64,000 nucleotides of DNA from Saprospiraceae bacterium (GTDB taxonomy: Bacteria; Bacteroidota; Bacteroidia; Chitinophagales; Saprospiraceae), in NCBI GenBank assembly GCA_016714085.1, contig JADJNW010000014.1, forward strand, positions 186,001 to 250,000, given 5' to 3'. The notes under the pieces are model-generated. The model was not told the origin of the DNA and ran no database searches. It saw nothing but the letters and a program-made list of their open reading frames with translations. The translations under genes and the position numbers were made by a program. Of this stretch, positions 26,591-34,373 are shown one piece after another; the first letter of the stretch is position 1; every line of letters starts with the position of its first letter.

Positions 26591-27016
26591 ATGTTTGACA
26601 AAGATAAAATCATCGTCGATAAAGCGCCACAGCCAGTTGGGTTGTATCCGCACGCTCGCAGAGTTGGTAATCTGTTGTTCCTCTCAGGCATTGGTCCGCG
26701 CAACCCGGAAACGAATGAAGCACCAGGATTGAAGCGAAGCGCCACAGGCAATTATCTGGAATTTGACTTCGCAGCGCAATGTCATTCTGTTTTTAAAAAT
26801 GTGAGAACCGTATTGGAATCAAGCGGTGCTCGTTGGGAAGATTTAGTAGATGTGACTGTCTTTCTGGTGAATATGGAACGTGATTTTCATATATATAACC
26901 AGATTTACGCTGAATATTTCAAAGATAATCAACCTTGCAGAACGACGGTAGGCATTAGTGCCTTGCCAACGCCAATTGCCATCGAGTTAAAATGTATTGC
27001 TGTAATTCAGGACTAA
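26591..27016 (+). CDS. RidA/YjgF family enamine/imine deaminase
   Basis: 141 residues. RidA-fold signs: GLYPHARRVGNLLFLSGIGP, VLESSGARWEDLVDVTVFL, the conserved Arg in QPCRTTVGISALP and a final IELKCIAV. RidA proteins hydrolyse reactive enamines and imines, and relatives act in 2-aminomuconate breakdown. It follows the sugar isomerase gene by 3 bp, so the two are co-translated. The stop overlaps the convergent apaG stop by 4 bp. Confidence 0.88.
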   Translation: MFDKDKIIVDKAPQPVGLYPHARRVGNLLFLSGIGPRNPETNEAPGLKRSATGNYLEFDFAAQCHSVFKNVRTVLESSGARWEDLVDVTVFLVNMERDFHIYNQIYAEYFKDNQPCRTTVGISALPTPIAIELKCIAVIQD

Positions 27017-27399
27017 TTGAGTTTGAAAGGAGCGATTAGCTTAAATTCAGGAATATTCACTCGAAATTCCTGTCCATCTGCATCTTTACTGAAAATATAA
27101 GCGCCTGTCATTTTGCCAAGCTCGGTGGTAAGCGGACTCCAGGATGCGTATTGATGCGATTCACCAGGAGCCAAAATAGGTTGCTTGCCAATAACGCCTT
27201 CTCCTTCCACGCGGCGGATCGTGCCTGTAGAATCATAGATTGCCCATTCGCGGCGCAATAACTGTACCGTTTGCGAACTCAGATTTTCAATAGTAATATG
27301 GTAGGAAAAAATGAATTTCATCTCCAGCGGGCGGGAGTAAGAAGGTTGGTAGGAGGTCTCTACGCTTACCTTGATACCATTGGTGATGAGTGTCTCCAT
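27013..27399 (-). CDS. apaG: ApaG domain protein
   Basis: 128 residues, the usual ApaG length. Fibronectin-like fold with VSVETSYQPSYSRP, YHITIENLSSQTVQLLRREW, the glycine-rich VEGEGVIGKQPILAPGES and a final TGAYIFSKDADG. ApaG is linked in other bacteria to metal homeostasis and Ap4A binding; its exact role is unsettled. It starts immediately after the gmk stop on the same strand and ends within the RidA stop. Confidence 0.9.
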   Translation of the reverse strand: METLITNGIKVSVETSYQPSYSRPLEMKFIFSYHITIENLSSQTVQLLRREWAIYDSTGTIRRVEGEGVIGKQPILAPGESHQYASWSPLTTELGKMTGAYIFSKDADGQEFRVNIPEFKLIAPFKLN

Positions 27400-27966
27400 T
27401 TATGATTTACTTAAAAATTCGCTTACGATAGCCTCCGCTTTTTGTAATGCCTCTTCTAATATATCGTTAACCAAAATGACATCGCATTTGTTTGCATACG
27501 TCAGCTCTTTCGTAGCTTTGGCAATGCGTTTGCGCAAGCTGCTCTCGTCCTCAGTGCTGCGTTCCCGTAATCGTTCAAACAAAATCTCTGCCGACGGCGG
27601 CTGTACAAAGATAATCAAAGTTTGCTCAGGATATTGTTTTTTAATATTTAAAGCACCTTCCACATCTATATCAAATATGATATGTTTTCCCAGCGCCCAC
27701 AACCGCTCTATTTCGCTGCGCAGGGTACCATAAAATTGATCTTCGTACACTTCTTCCCATTCTACAAAGGCATCCGTAGCAATAAGTTTTTTAAATTTTT
27801 TTATAGAAATAAAGTAATAATCGCGCCCTTCCACCTCGTGTGCCCGACGTGCACGCGTAGTAGCCGATACCGAAAAAGCCAGCGAATCAAAGGTTTTTAA
27901 TAAATGCCGAGCAACAGTCGTTTTGCCTGCGCCCGACGGCGCGGTGAGTATAATAAGCTTGTTCAT
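27400..27966 (-). CDS. gmk: Guanylate kinase
   Basis: 188 residues. Converts GMP plus ATP to GDP. P-loop APSGAGKTTVA at the N terminus, FSVSATTRARRAHEVEGRDY for GMP binding, and the lid with RLRERSTEDESSLRKRIAKA. It sits between yicC (25 bp) and apaG (0 bp), the usual yicC-gmk pairing. Transcription probably begins at the promoter upstream of yicC. Confidence 0.96.
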   Translation of the reverse strand: MNKLIILTAPSGAGKTTVARHLLKTFDSLAFSVSATTRARRAHEVEGRDYYFISIKKFKKLIATDAFVEWEEVYEDQFYGTLRSEIERLWALGKHIIFDIDVEGALNIKKQYPEQTLIIFVQPPSAEILFERLRERSTEDESSLRKRIAKATKELTYANKCDVILVNDILEEALQKAEAIVSEFLSKS

Positions 27967-27991
27967 TACACTTAAAACAATTTCCTGATGG

Positions 27992-28867
27992 CTACACTGA
28001 ATTTGCTACCTGTTCTTTTATTTTTTCTAATTCGTCTTTCATGCCCACTACAAAGCGCTGAATATCAGAAGAATAAGCCTTTGCGCCAAGCGTGTTTATT
28101 TCGCGTCCCATCTCCTGAGTGATGAAACTCAACTTCCGGCCCTTTTGTTTTTCTTGTTTGTCCAGCTCTTCCAGAAAATAAAGACAATGCTGCTCCAGGC
28201 GAACCTTTTCTTCTGTAATATCTATTTTTTCAAGGTAAAACAAGATTTCCTGCTCGAAGCGATTCTCATCTATTTTTTCTTTCCCAAGATATTCTTCAAG
28301 GTTTTGATGCAAACGCTGGCGCAAACGGGTTACCCGTTCTCCTTCATGGGGGTCAATCTGACTCTGGTATTCCCGAATCAGCTTAACCCGAGTGCGCATA
28401 TCTTCTTCCATGGCATTGCCTTCCGCCAAGCGGAATTTATCAAAACCATTAATAGCGCTATCCATCGCTCGCAGCACAACGGCCCATTCTTCCTCTTCAA
28501 TTTCTTCGGCGTCTGTCGCTACTACATTTGGAAGGCGCAAAATCGCTTGCAACATATCAGGAGTATGCATCCCCAATTCATCAGATAGCTTACTCAATTC
28601 CCGATAATACTTTTTAAATAAGGCATGGTTCAAACCATATTCGTCATCTCCTTGATGCGATTTCACATCTATACTCAGCTCAATTTTACCGCGTTCTACG
28701 CGATCGGCGATGATGCGACGCAATTCGGTTTCCTTTTCTTTAAAATTCTGTGGAATCTTTAATCGTACATCGGTGAACTTGCTGTTGAGCGAGCGTATTT
28801 CCACGGTGATCGTTTTGTCTTTATATGGCAAGGTCTCCCTGCCGTATCCGGTCATTGACAATAGCAT
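27992..28867 (-). CDS. yicC: YicC-family endoribonuclease
   Basis: 291 residues. N-terminal YicC domain MLLSMTGYGRETLPYKDKTI with EIRSLNSKFTDVRLKIP, C-terminal DUF1732 with RLRQRLHQNLEEYLG and the conserved end EMGREINTLGAKAYSSDIQR. The family forms a hexameric endoribonuclease involved in RNA turnover. Normal length. First gene of yicC-gmk-apaG. A -7 box TATCTTTG (minus strand, 28927-28934) lies about 60 bp upstream. Confidence 0.93.
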   Translation of the reverse strand: MLLSMTGYGRETLPYKDKTITVEIRSLNSKFTDVRLKIPQNFKEKETELRRIIADRVERGKIELSIDVKSHQGDDEYGLNHALFKKYYRELSKLSDELGMHTPDMLQAILRLPNVVATDAEEIEEEEWAVVLRAMDSAINGFDKFRLAEGNAMEEDMRTRVKLIREYQSQIDPHEGERVTRLRQRLHQNLEEYLGKEKIDENRFEQEILFYLEKIDITEEKVRLEQHCLYFLEELDKQEKQKGRKLSFITQEMGREINTLGAKAYSSDIQRFVVGMKDELEKIKEQVANSV

Positions 28868-29220
28868 AACGGTGTTCTCTGTTTTTTGTAAGGCTGATTT
28901 AAGATGTGGCGTTTTCTAAAGCCCTGCAAAGATAGGTAATACTGTGCATATAAAAACCTTTATATTCCGTTTGGAGAAGGGAACGTTTTATTTATATGAA
29001 TTTTAATGCAGAAAATGTATAAAATTTTACAAAAAAAATTAGGAAAATAGAATTTGATTCTCATGGCAGCATCGATATACATAATACCTTGAGTGTTAAA
29101 GAAAAAAATGAAAGAAAAAGGATTTTTCTTTTCAATTAATCAATAAAATTACGAAATTTGCCACTCGGTTGTCTGAGCGGCAGTAAAGCTTTTGTAACTC
29201 ACTATAAATCAACTATTAAG
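28868..29220. promoter_or_regulatory. Divergent yicC / HU intergenic region
   Basis: 353 bp without a gene. The minus-strand -7 box TATCTTTG at 28927-28934 serves yicC, with a weak -33 (TTTA) about 18 bp further out. The rest is AT-rich and forms the HU leader; an imperfect -7 (AAATTTG) sits near 29155. An open stretch from 29158 in frame with HU is taken as leader because homologues begin at MRKADL. Confidence 0.5.
28927..28934 (-). promoter_or_regulatory. -7 promoter element of yicC-gmk-apaG
   Basis: Perfect TATCTTTG on the minus strand, about 60 bp upstream of the yicC start, with TTTA at about -33. Confidence 0.55.
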
Positions 29221-29535
29221 ATGAGAAAAGCTGATTTGGTTACAGCAATATCGGAGAAGACGGGTGTTCCTAAAGTGGACGTTTTGGTGACGCTGGAAAC
29301 ATTCTTCAAAGAAGTGAAAAACTCACTAGCACAAGGAGAAAATGTGTACGTGAGAGGTTTTGGTAGCTTCGTGATCAAGAGAAGAGCTAAAAAAATCGGG
29401 CGTCACATCAAGAAAAATGTGGCAATCGAAATTCCAGAGCATTTTATTCCTTCATTCAAACCCGCAAAAGTATTTGTTGAGCAGGTGAAGGACAATGTGA
29501 CTTCATTGCCTGAAGAGGAAGACGACGAAGATTAA
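29221..29535 (+). CDS. HU family DNA-binding protein
   Basis: 104 residues from ATG 29221 (MRKADLVTAISEKTGV). HU/IHF fold: dimerising helices, then the DNA-binding arms around VYVRGFGSFVIKRRAKKIGR, with Asn/Pro replaced by an IKKNVAIEIPEHFIPSFKPA arm tip. A short acidic tail (LPEEEDDED) follows, as often in Bacteroidota HU proteins. It precedes a TPR protein gene and the COX24-like mini-gene and rng, a conserved order in this phylum. Nucleoid compaction is the expected role. Confidence 0.93.
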   Translation: MRKADLVTAISEKTGVPKVDVLVTLETFFKEVKNSLAQGENVYVRGFGSFVIKRRAKKIGRHIKKNVAIEIPEHFIPSFKPAKVFVEQVKDNVTSLPEEEDDED

Positions 29536-29568
29536 AACATTCGCACTACGCTATAAAGGTTGGTATTT

Positions 29569-30360
29569 ATGACAAAAATGCAGTTGGCTGTGATTGGCGT
29601 CGGTTTGGCGCTTGTGCTTGTGCTGTATTTTGTTTTTGATACCAAACCTAAAGCGCAAAAAGCCCTCGAAAAGTCGAGAGCGCTAGCTGCGGAAAGCACG
29701 AGTATAGATGCTTTGCTGCCAGAAGCCAAGTCAGCCCTTAGTCCTGCCCAGTCGGCAGAGATTTTGGCGCTTGAGCAAAATCTAAGTAAAGTAAGCCTTG
29801 ATACTCAAAAGGTAGCATTGTTAAAACAACTTTCCGGCAGGTGGTACGCATTCGGCAATCCAGCTATAGCAGGCGGGTATGCAGAACAAGTGGCTACATT
29901 GATCAATGCCGATAGTGCTTGGTCGATCGCAGGCACGACTTATGCGATCTGTTTGCAAGCTACGGCAGATCAAAAAGTGCGTAATTTTTGTACGGAGCGA
30001 GCGATTAGTGCATTCGAGAATGCCATTTCACTCAACCCCGAAAATGTGGCCCATCGGGTCAATTTGGCGCTCTGCTATGCAGAGAATCCGCCGCAGAATG
30101 AGCCAATGAAAGGCCCTCAAATGTTGCTGGAATTGAACCAACAACACCCTAATAATGTATTGATATTGAATAGTCTCGCAAGATTGGCAATCAAAACTGG
30201 TCAGTACGACCGTGCGAAAGAGCGACTGGAGCAAGCTTATGCGCAAGCACCGCAGAATATAAATACGATCTGTTTATTAGCACAGGTCTATAATGCGATC
30301 GGTGATACGCAAAAAGCGGAAGAGTTTGGCCAAAAATGCGAGATAGCGAGCAATCAATGA
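29569..30360 (+). CDS. Membrane-anchored TPR protein
   Basis: 263 residues from ATG 29569; a TTG nine bases upstream is less likely. One N-terminal membrane helix (MQLAVIGVGLALVLVLYFVF) followed by a coiled segment and about three TPRs (NPENVAHRVNLALCYAE, NVLILNSLARLAIKTGQYDR, NINTICLLAQVYNAIGD). Probably faces the periplasm or cytoplasm as a scaffold. It lies between HU (33 bp) and the COX24-like mini-gene. Conserved by position next to HU in related genomes as far as I recall; function unknown. Confidence 0.8.
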   Translation: MTKMQLAVIGVGLALVLVLYFVFDTKPKAQKALEKSRALAAESTSIDALLPEAKSALSPAQSAEILALEQNLSKVSLDTQKVALLKQLSGRWYAFGNPAIAGGYAEQVATLINADSAWSIAGTTYAICLQATADQKVRNFCTERAISAFENAISLNPENVAHRVNLALCYAENPPQNEPMKGPQMLLELNQQHPNNVLILNSLARLAIKTGQYDRAKERLEQAYAQAPQNINTICLLAQVYNAIGDTQKAEEFGQKCEIASNQ

Positions 30361-30405
30361 TGATTTGATAAAAAAATTTGGTTAATCCTTAAAAGAAATT
30401 GCATT

Positions 30406-30501
30406 ATGCCTTGTGGAAAAAAGCGTAAAAGACATAAAATCGCGACGCACAAACGCAAAAAAAGACTGCGCAAAAACCGTCATAAGAAGAAAAATAGATA
30501 A
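30406..30501 (+). CDS. AURKAIP1/COX24-domain mini-protein (31 residues)
   Basis: ATG 30406 to TAA 30499-30501. The product begins MPCGKKRKRHKIATHKRKKR and ends LRKNRHKKKNR, with over half of the residues Lys or Arg. This is the small basic AURKAIP1/COX24-type protein that recurs in Bacteroidota upstream of rng and is thought to be ribosome-associated. It lies 45 bp after the TPR gene and 350 bp before rng. Too short for ordinary gene callers; the very specific sequence makes it a confident call. Confidence 0.88.
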   Translation: MPCGKKRKRHKIATHKRKKRLRKNRHKKKNR

Positions 30502-30851
30502 GTCATAAAACCAAAACACGACCTGGCACAGGAGTGTGGGAAGTGTATTTTGCGTCGTAAAACTCAATAAAGAAATGGAGGATACAGTGTGCTTTACTAT
30601 AACGAGCAGAAGACAATCTCCATCTTAAATCAAGATGAAGCAATTCGTTTGCTTCATCTGAGTTCCTTTTGATATAAAACATTTGGCTAAGCATCCCAAA
30701 ATAAAATTAAAAAGACACTCTACATTTATTGCACTGTATCTCAATGATTTAACTCGCCTTAATAAGCGACTATCACATAAGTGAGTGTGTTGTTCTTCGC
30801 AAAATTCTGCCCGCCTCTGGCCATTCCAGTGTCGCTAAAAGAGTTTTTTTC
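30502..30851 (+). promoter_or_regulatory. Structured leader of rng
   Basis: 350 bp without a gene. It contains a perfect 11-bp hairpin, AGATGAAGCAA (30633-30643) with TTGCTTCATCT (30649-30659), loop TTCGT. An overlapping alternative hairpin CATCTT (30621-30626) / AAGATG (30632-30637) excludes it. No U-tract follows. It could be an autoregulatory 5' region, as known for RNase E of E. coli, or an independent RNA. Confidence 0.4.
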
Positions 30852-32402
30852 GTGGAAAAAGAACTGATTATCAATGCGACGCCCACAGAAGTCGAAATCG
30901 CCCTATTGGAAAATTCAAAATTGGTGGAGCTTCATTATCAGAAGACCAACAATAACTTTTCAGTAGGGGACATCTTTCTGGGCAGGATCAAACGACTGAT
31001 GCCGGGGCTCAATGCAGCCTTTGTGGACATCGGACATAAAAAAGATGCTTTCCTCCATTACACCGATCTTGGGCCAAAGCTTCGCTCCTTAGTGAAATAT
31101 ACGAATGGCGCTATTTCTGGCTCGATCAATACTTTTCGGCTCGATAATTTTAAGTTGGAACCGGAGATTGTGAAAACCGGCAAGATCGACCAAGTGCTCA
31201 ATAAGCGCGAGCATGTGCTGGTGCAAATTTTGAAAGAACCAATCTCGACCAAAGGCCCTCGTCTGAGTTGCGAAATTACCATTCCGGGACGTTATTTAGT
31301 CTTGACCCCATTCAACGATGTGGTGGCGGTTTCTAAAAAAATTGCCAATGCGGAAGAGCGCAAACGCCTGCAAAATCTCGTAGAAAGCATCAAACCCAAA
31401 AACTTTGGAGTCATTGTACGTACGGCTGCCGAAGGTAAAAAAGTAGCGGATTTGCACGAAGAGCTTTCGATCATGCAGAGCAAATGGGAAGAAATTTACA
31501 AGCAACTACCCAAGGCCAAAGCACCGCTCAAATTGATGAGCGAATTAGACAAAACTTCCAGCATCCTGCGTGACTTATTAAGTGATTCTTTCAATCGTAT
31601 TGTCGTAAATGACAAGCAACTGTATCAAAGTATCAAGAATTACCTGGAATCCATCTCTCCTGATCAGGTTAAAATTTTAGCATTACATAAAACGAGTAAA
31701 CCCATTTTTGAGCAATTTGGCGTAATCCGCCAGATCAAATCTTCTTTTGGAAAAACGGCCACCATGCCCAGCGGCGCTTATGTCGTGATCGAAAGCACCG
31801 AAGCAATGCACGTGATTGATGTAAATAGCGGGCATAAGATGAGCAGCAGCAATCAAGAAGAAGCGGTATTAAAAGTCAATTTGGAGGCCGCAGAAGAAAT
31901 CGCGCGGCAGTTGCGTTTGCGTGACATCGGCGGTATTATTATCATTGATTTCATTGATATGAAAAATAATGAGCACCGCAAGGAGTTGATGAAAGAGATG
32001 AAGGACTACATGAAAAAGGATCGTGCGCAGCATACGATTTTGCCCTTGAGTAAATTTGGATTGATGCAAATCACGCGCCAACGTGTACGCCCAGAGGTAA
32101 AGATCAATACAGCAGAGGTGTGTCCGACATGCAATGGCACTGGCAAGATCAATGCTTCTATCCTTTTACTAGATGATATTGAGCGGGATATGAATTTTAT
32201 TATTCAATCACAAATCAAGTCGAAAATCAAGTTGGAAGTACATCCTTATGTAGAGGCTTATTTGAAAAAAGGACTCCCCAACAAGCAAATGAAGTGGTAT
32301 ATGCAGCATCATAAGTGGATTCGGGTGCAAGCCAATAGCGATTTTCCGCTTACCAAATATCGCTTTTTCGATGAAAACGAGGACGAGATTCGTTTGAGCT
32401 AA
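30852..32402 (+). CDS. rng: Ribonuclease G/E family protein
   Basis: 516 residues from GTG 30852; no ATG fits the conserved N terminus KELIINATPTEVEIALLENS. S1 RNA-binding domain (VGDIFLGRIKRLMPGLNAAF), an RNase H-like/DNase I-like catalytic region with the metal-binding aspartates in IDVNSGHK and GGIIIIDFIDMKN, and the zinc-link CPTCNGTG. Endonuclease acting on rRNA precursors and mRNA, cytoplasmic. The length matches RNase G, not RNase E. The leader may regulate it. Confidence 0.94.
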   Translation: MEKELIINATPTEVEIALLENSKLVELHYQKTNNNFSVGDIFLGRIKRLMPGLNAAFVDIGHKKDAFLHYTDLGPKLRSLVKYTNGAISGSINTFRLDNFKLEPEIVKTGKIDQVLNKREHVLVQILKEPISTKGPRLSCEITIPGRYLVLTPFNDVVAVSKKIANAEERKRLQNLVESIKPKNFGVIVRTAAEGKKVADLHEELSIMQSKWEEIYKQLPKAKAPLKLMSELDKTSSILRDLLSDSFNRIVVNDKQLYQSIKNYLESISPDQVKILALHKTSKPIFEQFGVIRQIKSSFGKTATMPSGAYVVIESTEAMHVIDVNSGHKMSSSNQEEAVLKVNLEAAEEIARQLRLRDIGGIIIIDFIDMKNNEHRKELMKEMKDYMKKDRAQHTILPLSKFGLMQITRQRVRPEVKINTAEVCPTCNGTGKINASILLLDDIERDMNFIIQSQIKSKIKLEVHPYVEAYLKKGLPNKQMKWYMQHHKWIRVQANSDFPLTKYRFFDENEDEIRLS

Positions 32403-32409
32403 AAATAGC

Positions 32410-32473
32410 AGTGTTTTGGTACGATAGTGTTAAAGTATTTTGGAAGCCTATAGCACTATCGTACTGAAACACT
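32410..32473. repeat. Long imperfect inverted repeat between rng and the mini-lipoprotein gene
   Basis: Arms of 23 bp, 32410-32432 and 32451-32473, pair at 20 positions around an 18-bp loop; the core is CACTATCGTAC. It lies between convergent 3' ends, so it may stop transcription both ways, though no T-tract follows. The words AGTGTTTTGG / AAGTATTTTGG resemble the other degenerate intergenic repeats. Confidence 0.6.
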
Positions 32474-32485
32474 CTAACTCCATCC

Positions 32486-32587
32486 TCAATGCATTGGGCA
32501 GCCACAGCCTATTTTGCATCCTTGCAATGCCAGCGTTATCAAGATAAAGAGCGCGAGAATTACTATTTTCACTACTGTTTTTCTCAT
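32486..32587 (-). CDS. Tiny Cys-rich lipoprotein (33 residues)
   Basis: ATG at 32587 to TGA at 32486-32488. The product is MRKTVVKIVILALFILITLA followed by LQGC and KIGCGCPMH. The first part is a hydrophobic signal with a lipobox (LQGC), so the mature lipopeptide would be only ten residues, CKIGCGCPMH, with three Cys and one His. Similar very short lipoproteins with a GCGCP tail occur in Bacteroidota as far as I recall. It is convergent with rng and divergent from the glycosyltransferase gene. Function unknown; metal or redox binding is possible. Confidence 0.6.
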   Translation of the reverse strand: MRKTVVKIVILALFILITLALQGCKIGCGCPMH

Positions 32588-32636
32588 AAATCAATCGCTT
32601 TTCCAACAAACATAAGCATTTCAAGCCAATTGTTCC

Positions 32637-33730
32637 ATGAAGAAACGGATTTTGGTTGCACCGCTTGATTGGGGATTGGGTCACGCCACGCGCTGTATTC
32701 CAATCGTGCAAGAGCTCTTAGACCAGGATGCTGAAGTGCTGCTTGCCACCAACGGCGGGGCTTTTGAATTGCTGCGCAAAGAATTTCCCACGCTTATAGT
32801 CGAAAAGCTACCCGCTTATAATATTCGCTATGCCAATGGCAATATGTATTGGAATGTGGGAATCCAATTACCAAAAATCATAAAGGCAATCGTTTCAGAA
32901 TATTACACATTAAAAAAACTTATTCATCAATATCAGATTGATGCAATAATTTCGGACAATCGTTATGGTTGTTTTAGTAAAAAGGTGAAATGTATCTTTA
33001 TTACGCATCAAATAAATATTCTAATTCCGAATTTTTTTCTAAAATTTTAGTCAATTTTTTTAATCGTCAATTGATTCGACGCTTTGATGAATGCTGGATT
33101 CCAGATGAAGAGGGTGAAAAAAGTTTAAGTGGAAAGCTTTCCAAATTTTCTAATCATATTAAAGCAAAACATATTGGTATCCTATCAAGAATGAAGGCAT
33201 TACAATTGCGAAAAGAATATGATTTGATTGGAATCTTGTCAGGCCCTGAGCCACAGCGGAGCAGGCTAGAGAGGCTTATTCTGGAGCAAATCATCCAACT
33301 TCCTTTAAAATGGTTGCTGGTACAAGGCAAACCTTTGGGTGACACGGAGATAAAGAGAGACCGAGAGATTGGGAGACCGAGAGGCTTGGAGACAGGGCGT
33401 ATTATTCCGTTTTTGAATGCGAAAGATTTAAATGAGGCGATAGCAGCATCGGAAATCGTGATTTGTCGATCAGGTTATAGCAGTATCATGGATTTGGCAG
33501 TGCTGAGCAAAAAAGCAATCCTTATTCCTACGCCCGGGCAAACCGAGCAAGAATACTTGGCAGCACGTTTTTCGCAAAAAGGCATTTTTTACAGTCAACA
33601 ACAATCTGAATTTAATTTGCAAAAGGCATTACAAGAAGTGAAACATTGTTCAGGTCTATCGAGCGATATGTATATTCATTCTCAACAGAAATTGAAAGCA
33701 ACAATCCGTTCCTTTTTGGAAAGTCTTTAA
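32637..33730 (+). CDS. MurG-like (GT28) glycosyltransferase, frameshifted
   Basis: MKKRILVAPLDWGLGHATRC at the N terminus is the acceptor-side glycine motif of GT-B family 28 enzymes; the second half has FLNAKDLNEAIAASEIVICR, SGYSSIMDLAVLSKKAILIP and TPGQTEQEYLAARF, the nucleotide-sugar site. The first frame ends after IPNFFLKF at 33050. Adding one T to the T7 run at 33032-33038 gives IPNFFSKILVNFFNRQLIRR and continuous coding to 33730. The protein would be about 364 residues, normal for the family. Unusual: KRDREIGRPRGLETG in the middle is encoded by a repeated AGACCGAGAG-like DNA stretch. Likely role: glycolipid or envelope glycan synthesis. Confidence 0.75.
33032..33038 (+). other. Homopolymer frameshift site (T7) in the glycosyltransferase gene
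   Basis: One extra T joins IPNFF to SKILVNFF without loss of any residue, which points to a base-calling or slippage event in the T run. Confidence 0.7.
33350..33395 (+). repeat. Degenerate GA-rich repeat inside the glycosyltransferase gene
   Basis: Successive near-copies AGAGAGACCGAGAGAT, GGGAGACCGAGAGG and CTTGGAGACAG lie in frame and encode the Arg/Gly/Glu-rich segment KRDREIGRPRGLETG between two conserved strands. The same style of short-period repeat is otherwise intergenic here, so this looks like an insertion tolerated in a loop. Confidence 0.55.
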
Positions 33731-33743
33731 AATCCTGGGATGA

Positions 33744-34358
33744 TTACTTTTTATTGAACTGATTCATAGTCATCTCCAGCCCAATCGTACCAAAGCTTTT
33801 CACGGTATCAGCAGCGTATTTCAAGACCTCGGGCAGTTGCGCAGCCTCTTCTTTCGACCACTCTCCCAACACATAATCTACTTGTCTGCCTTTCTGAAAT
33901 TCATTGCCAATGCCGATTCTCAGACGAGCGTAGTTACTATTGCCAAGAATAAGGTCAATATCTTTCAAGCCATTATGCCCGCCATCATTACCTTTGCCGC
34001 GCAAGCGCTGTTTGCCGAAAGGCAGATTTAGGTCATCCAGAATCACCAGCAAGTTTTCGGGAGGAACTTTAGCTTTTTGCAGCCAATACCGAACAGCTTT
34101 GCCGCTGCGATTCATATAGGTAGAAGGCTTCAGCAATATAAAAGTACGACCCTTATGCTTGAATTCAGCAATATCACCGAGTTGCTCGTTTTTAAATGCT
34201 ACATCAAATTCCTTTGCCAGTGCATCCACTACTTCAAAGCCCACATTATGGCGCGTGTGGTCATAATCGGCGCCCATATTGCCCAGCCCCACGATCAAGT
34301 ATTTCATCGGGTCAGGTTCTGTTTTTGGAGATGAAAATAATTTTTTGAGCCAATTCAT
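33744..34358 (-). CDS. pth: Peptidyl-tRNA hydrolase
   Basis: 204 residues, or 187 if it starts at the internal Met of MKYLIVGLGNMGADYDHTRH. Releases tRNA from drop-off peptidyl-tRNA. Catalytic His in DHTRHNVGF, LKPSTYMNRSG, the Asp of ILDDLNLPFG and GNDGGHNGLKDI are present. The 17-residue N-terminal extension MNWLKKLFSSPKTEPDP is atypical but in frame and preceded by no better start. It is 15 bp downstream of dapD and convergent with the glycosyltransferase gene. Confidence 0.95.
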   Translation of the reverse strand: MNWLKKLFSSPKTEPDPMKYLIVGLGNMGADYDHTRHNVGFEVVDALAKEFDVAFKNEQLGDIAEFKHKGRTFILLKPSTYMNRSGKAVRYWLQKAKVPPENLLVILDDLNLPFGKQRLRGKGNDGGHNGLKDIDLILGNSNYARLRIGIGNEFQKGRQVDYVLGEWSKEEAAQLPEVLKYAADTVKSFGTIGLEMTMNQFNKK

Positions 34359-34373
34359 ATTCGCTGCGCTATA

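Noticed and set aside
29160..29215. tRNA-like words (TTGTCTGAGCGG)
   Set aside because: No cloverleaf, no T-arm GTTCGA and no acceptor stem can be formed.
29158..29220. Upstream in-frame extension of HU
   Set aside because: HU proteins begin at MRKADL; the extension has no homology and lies in the promoter region.
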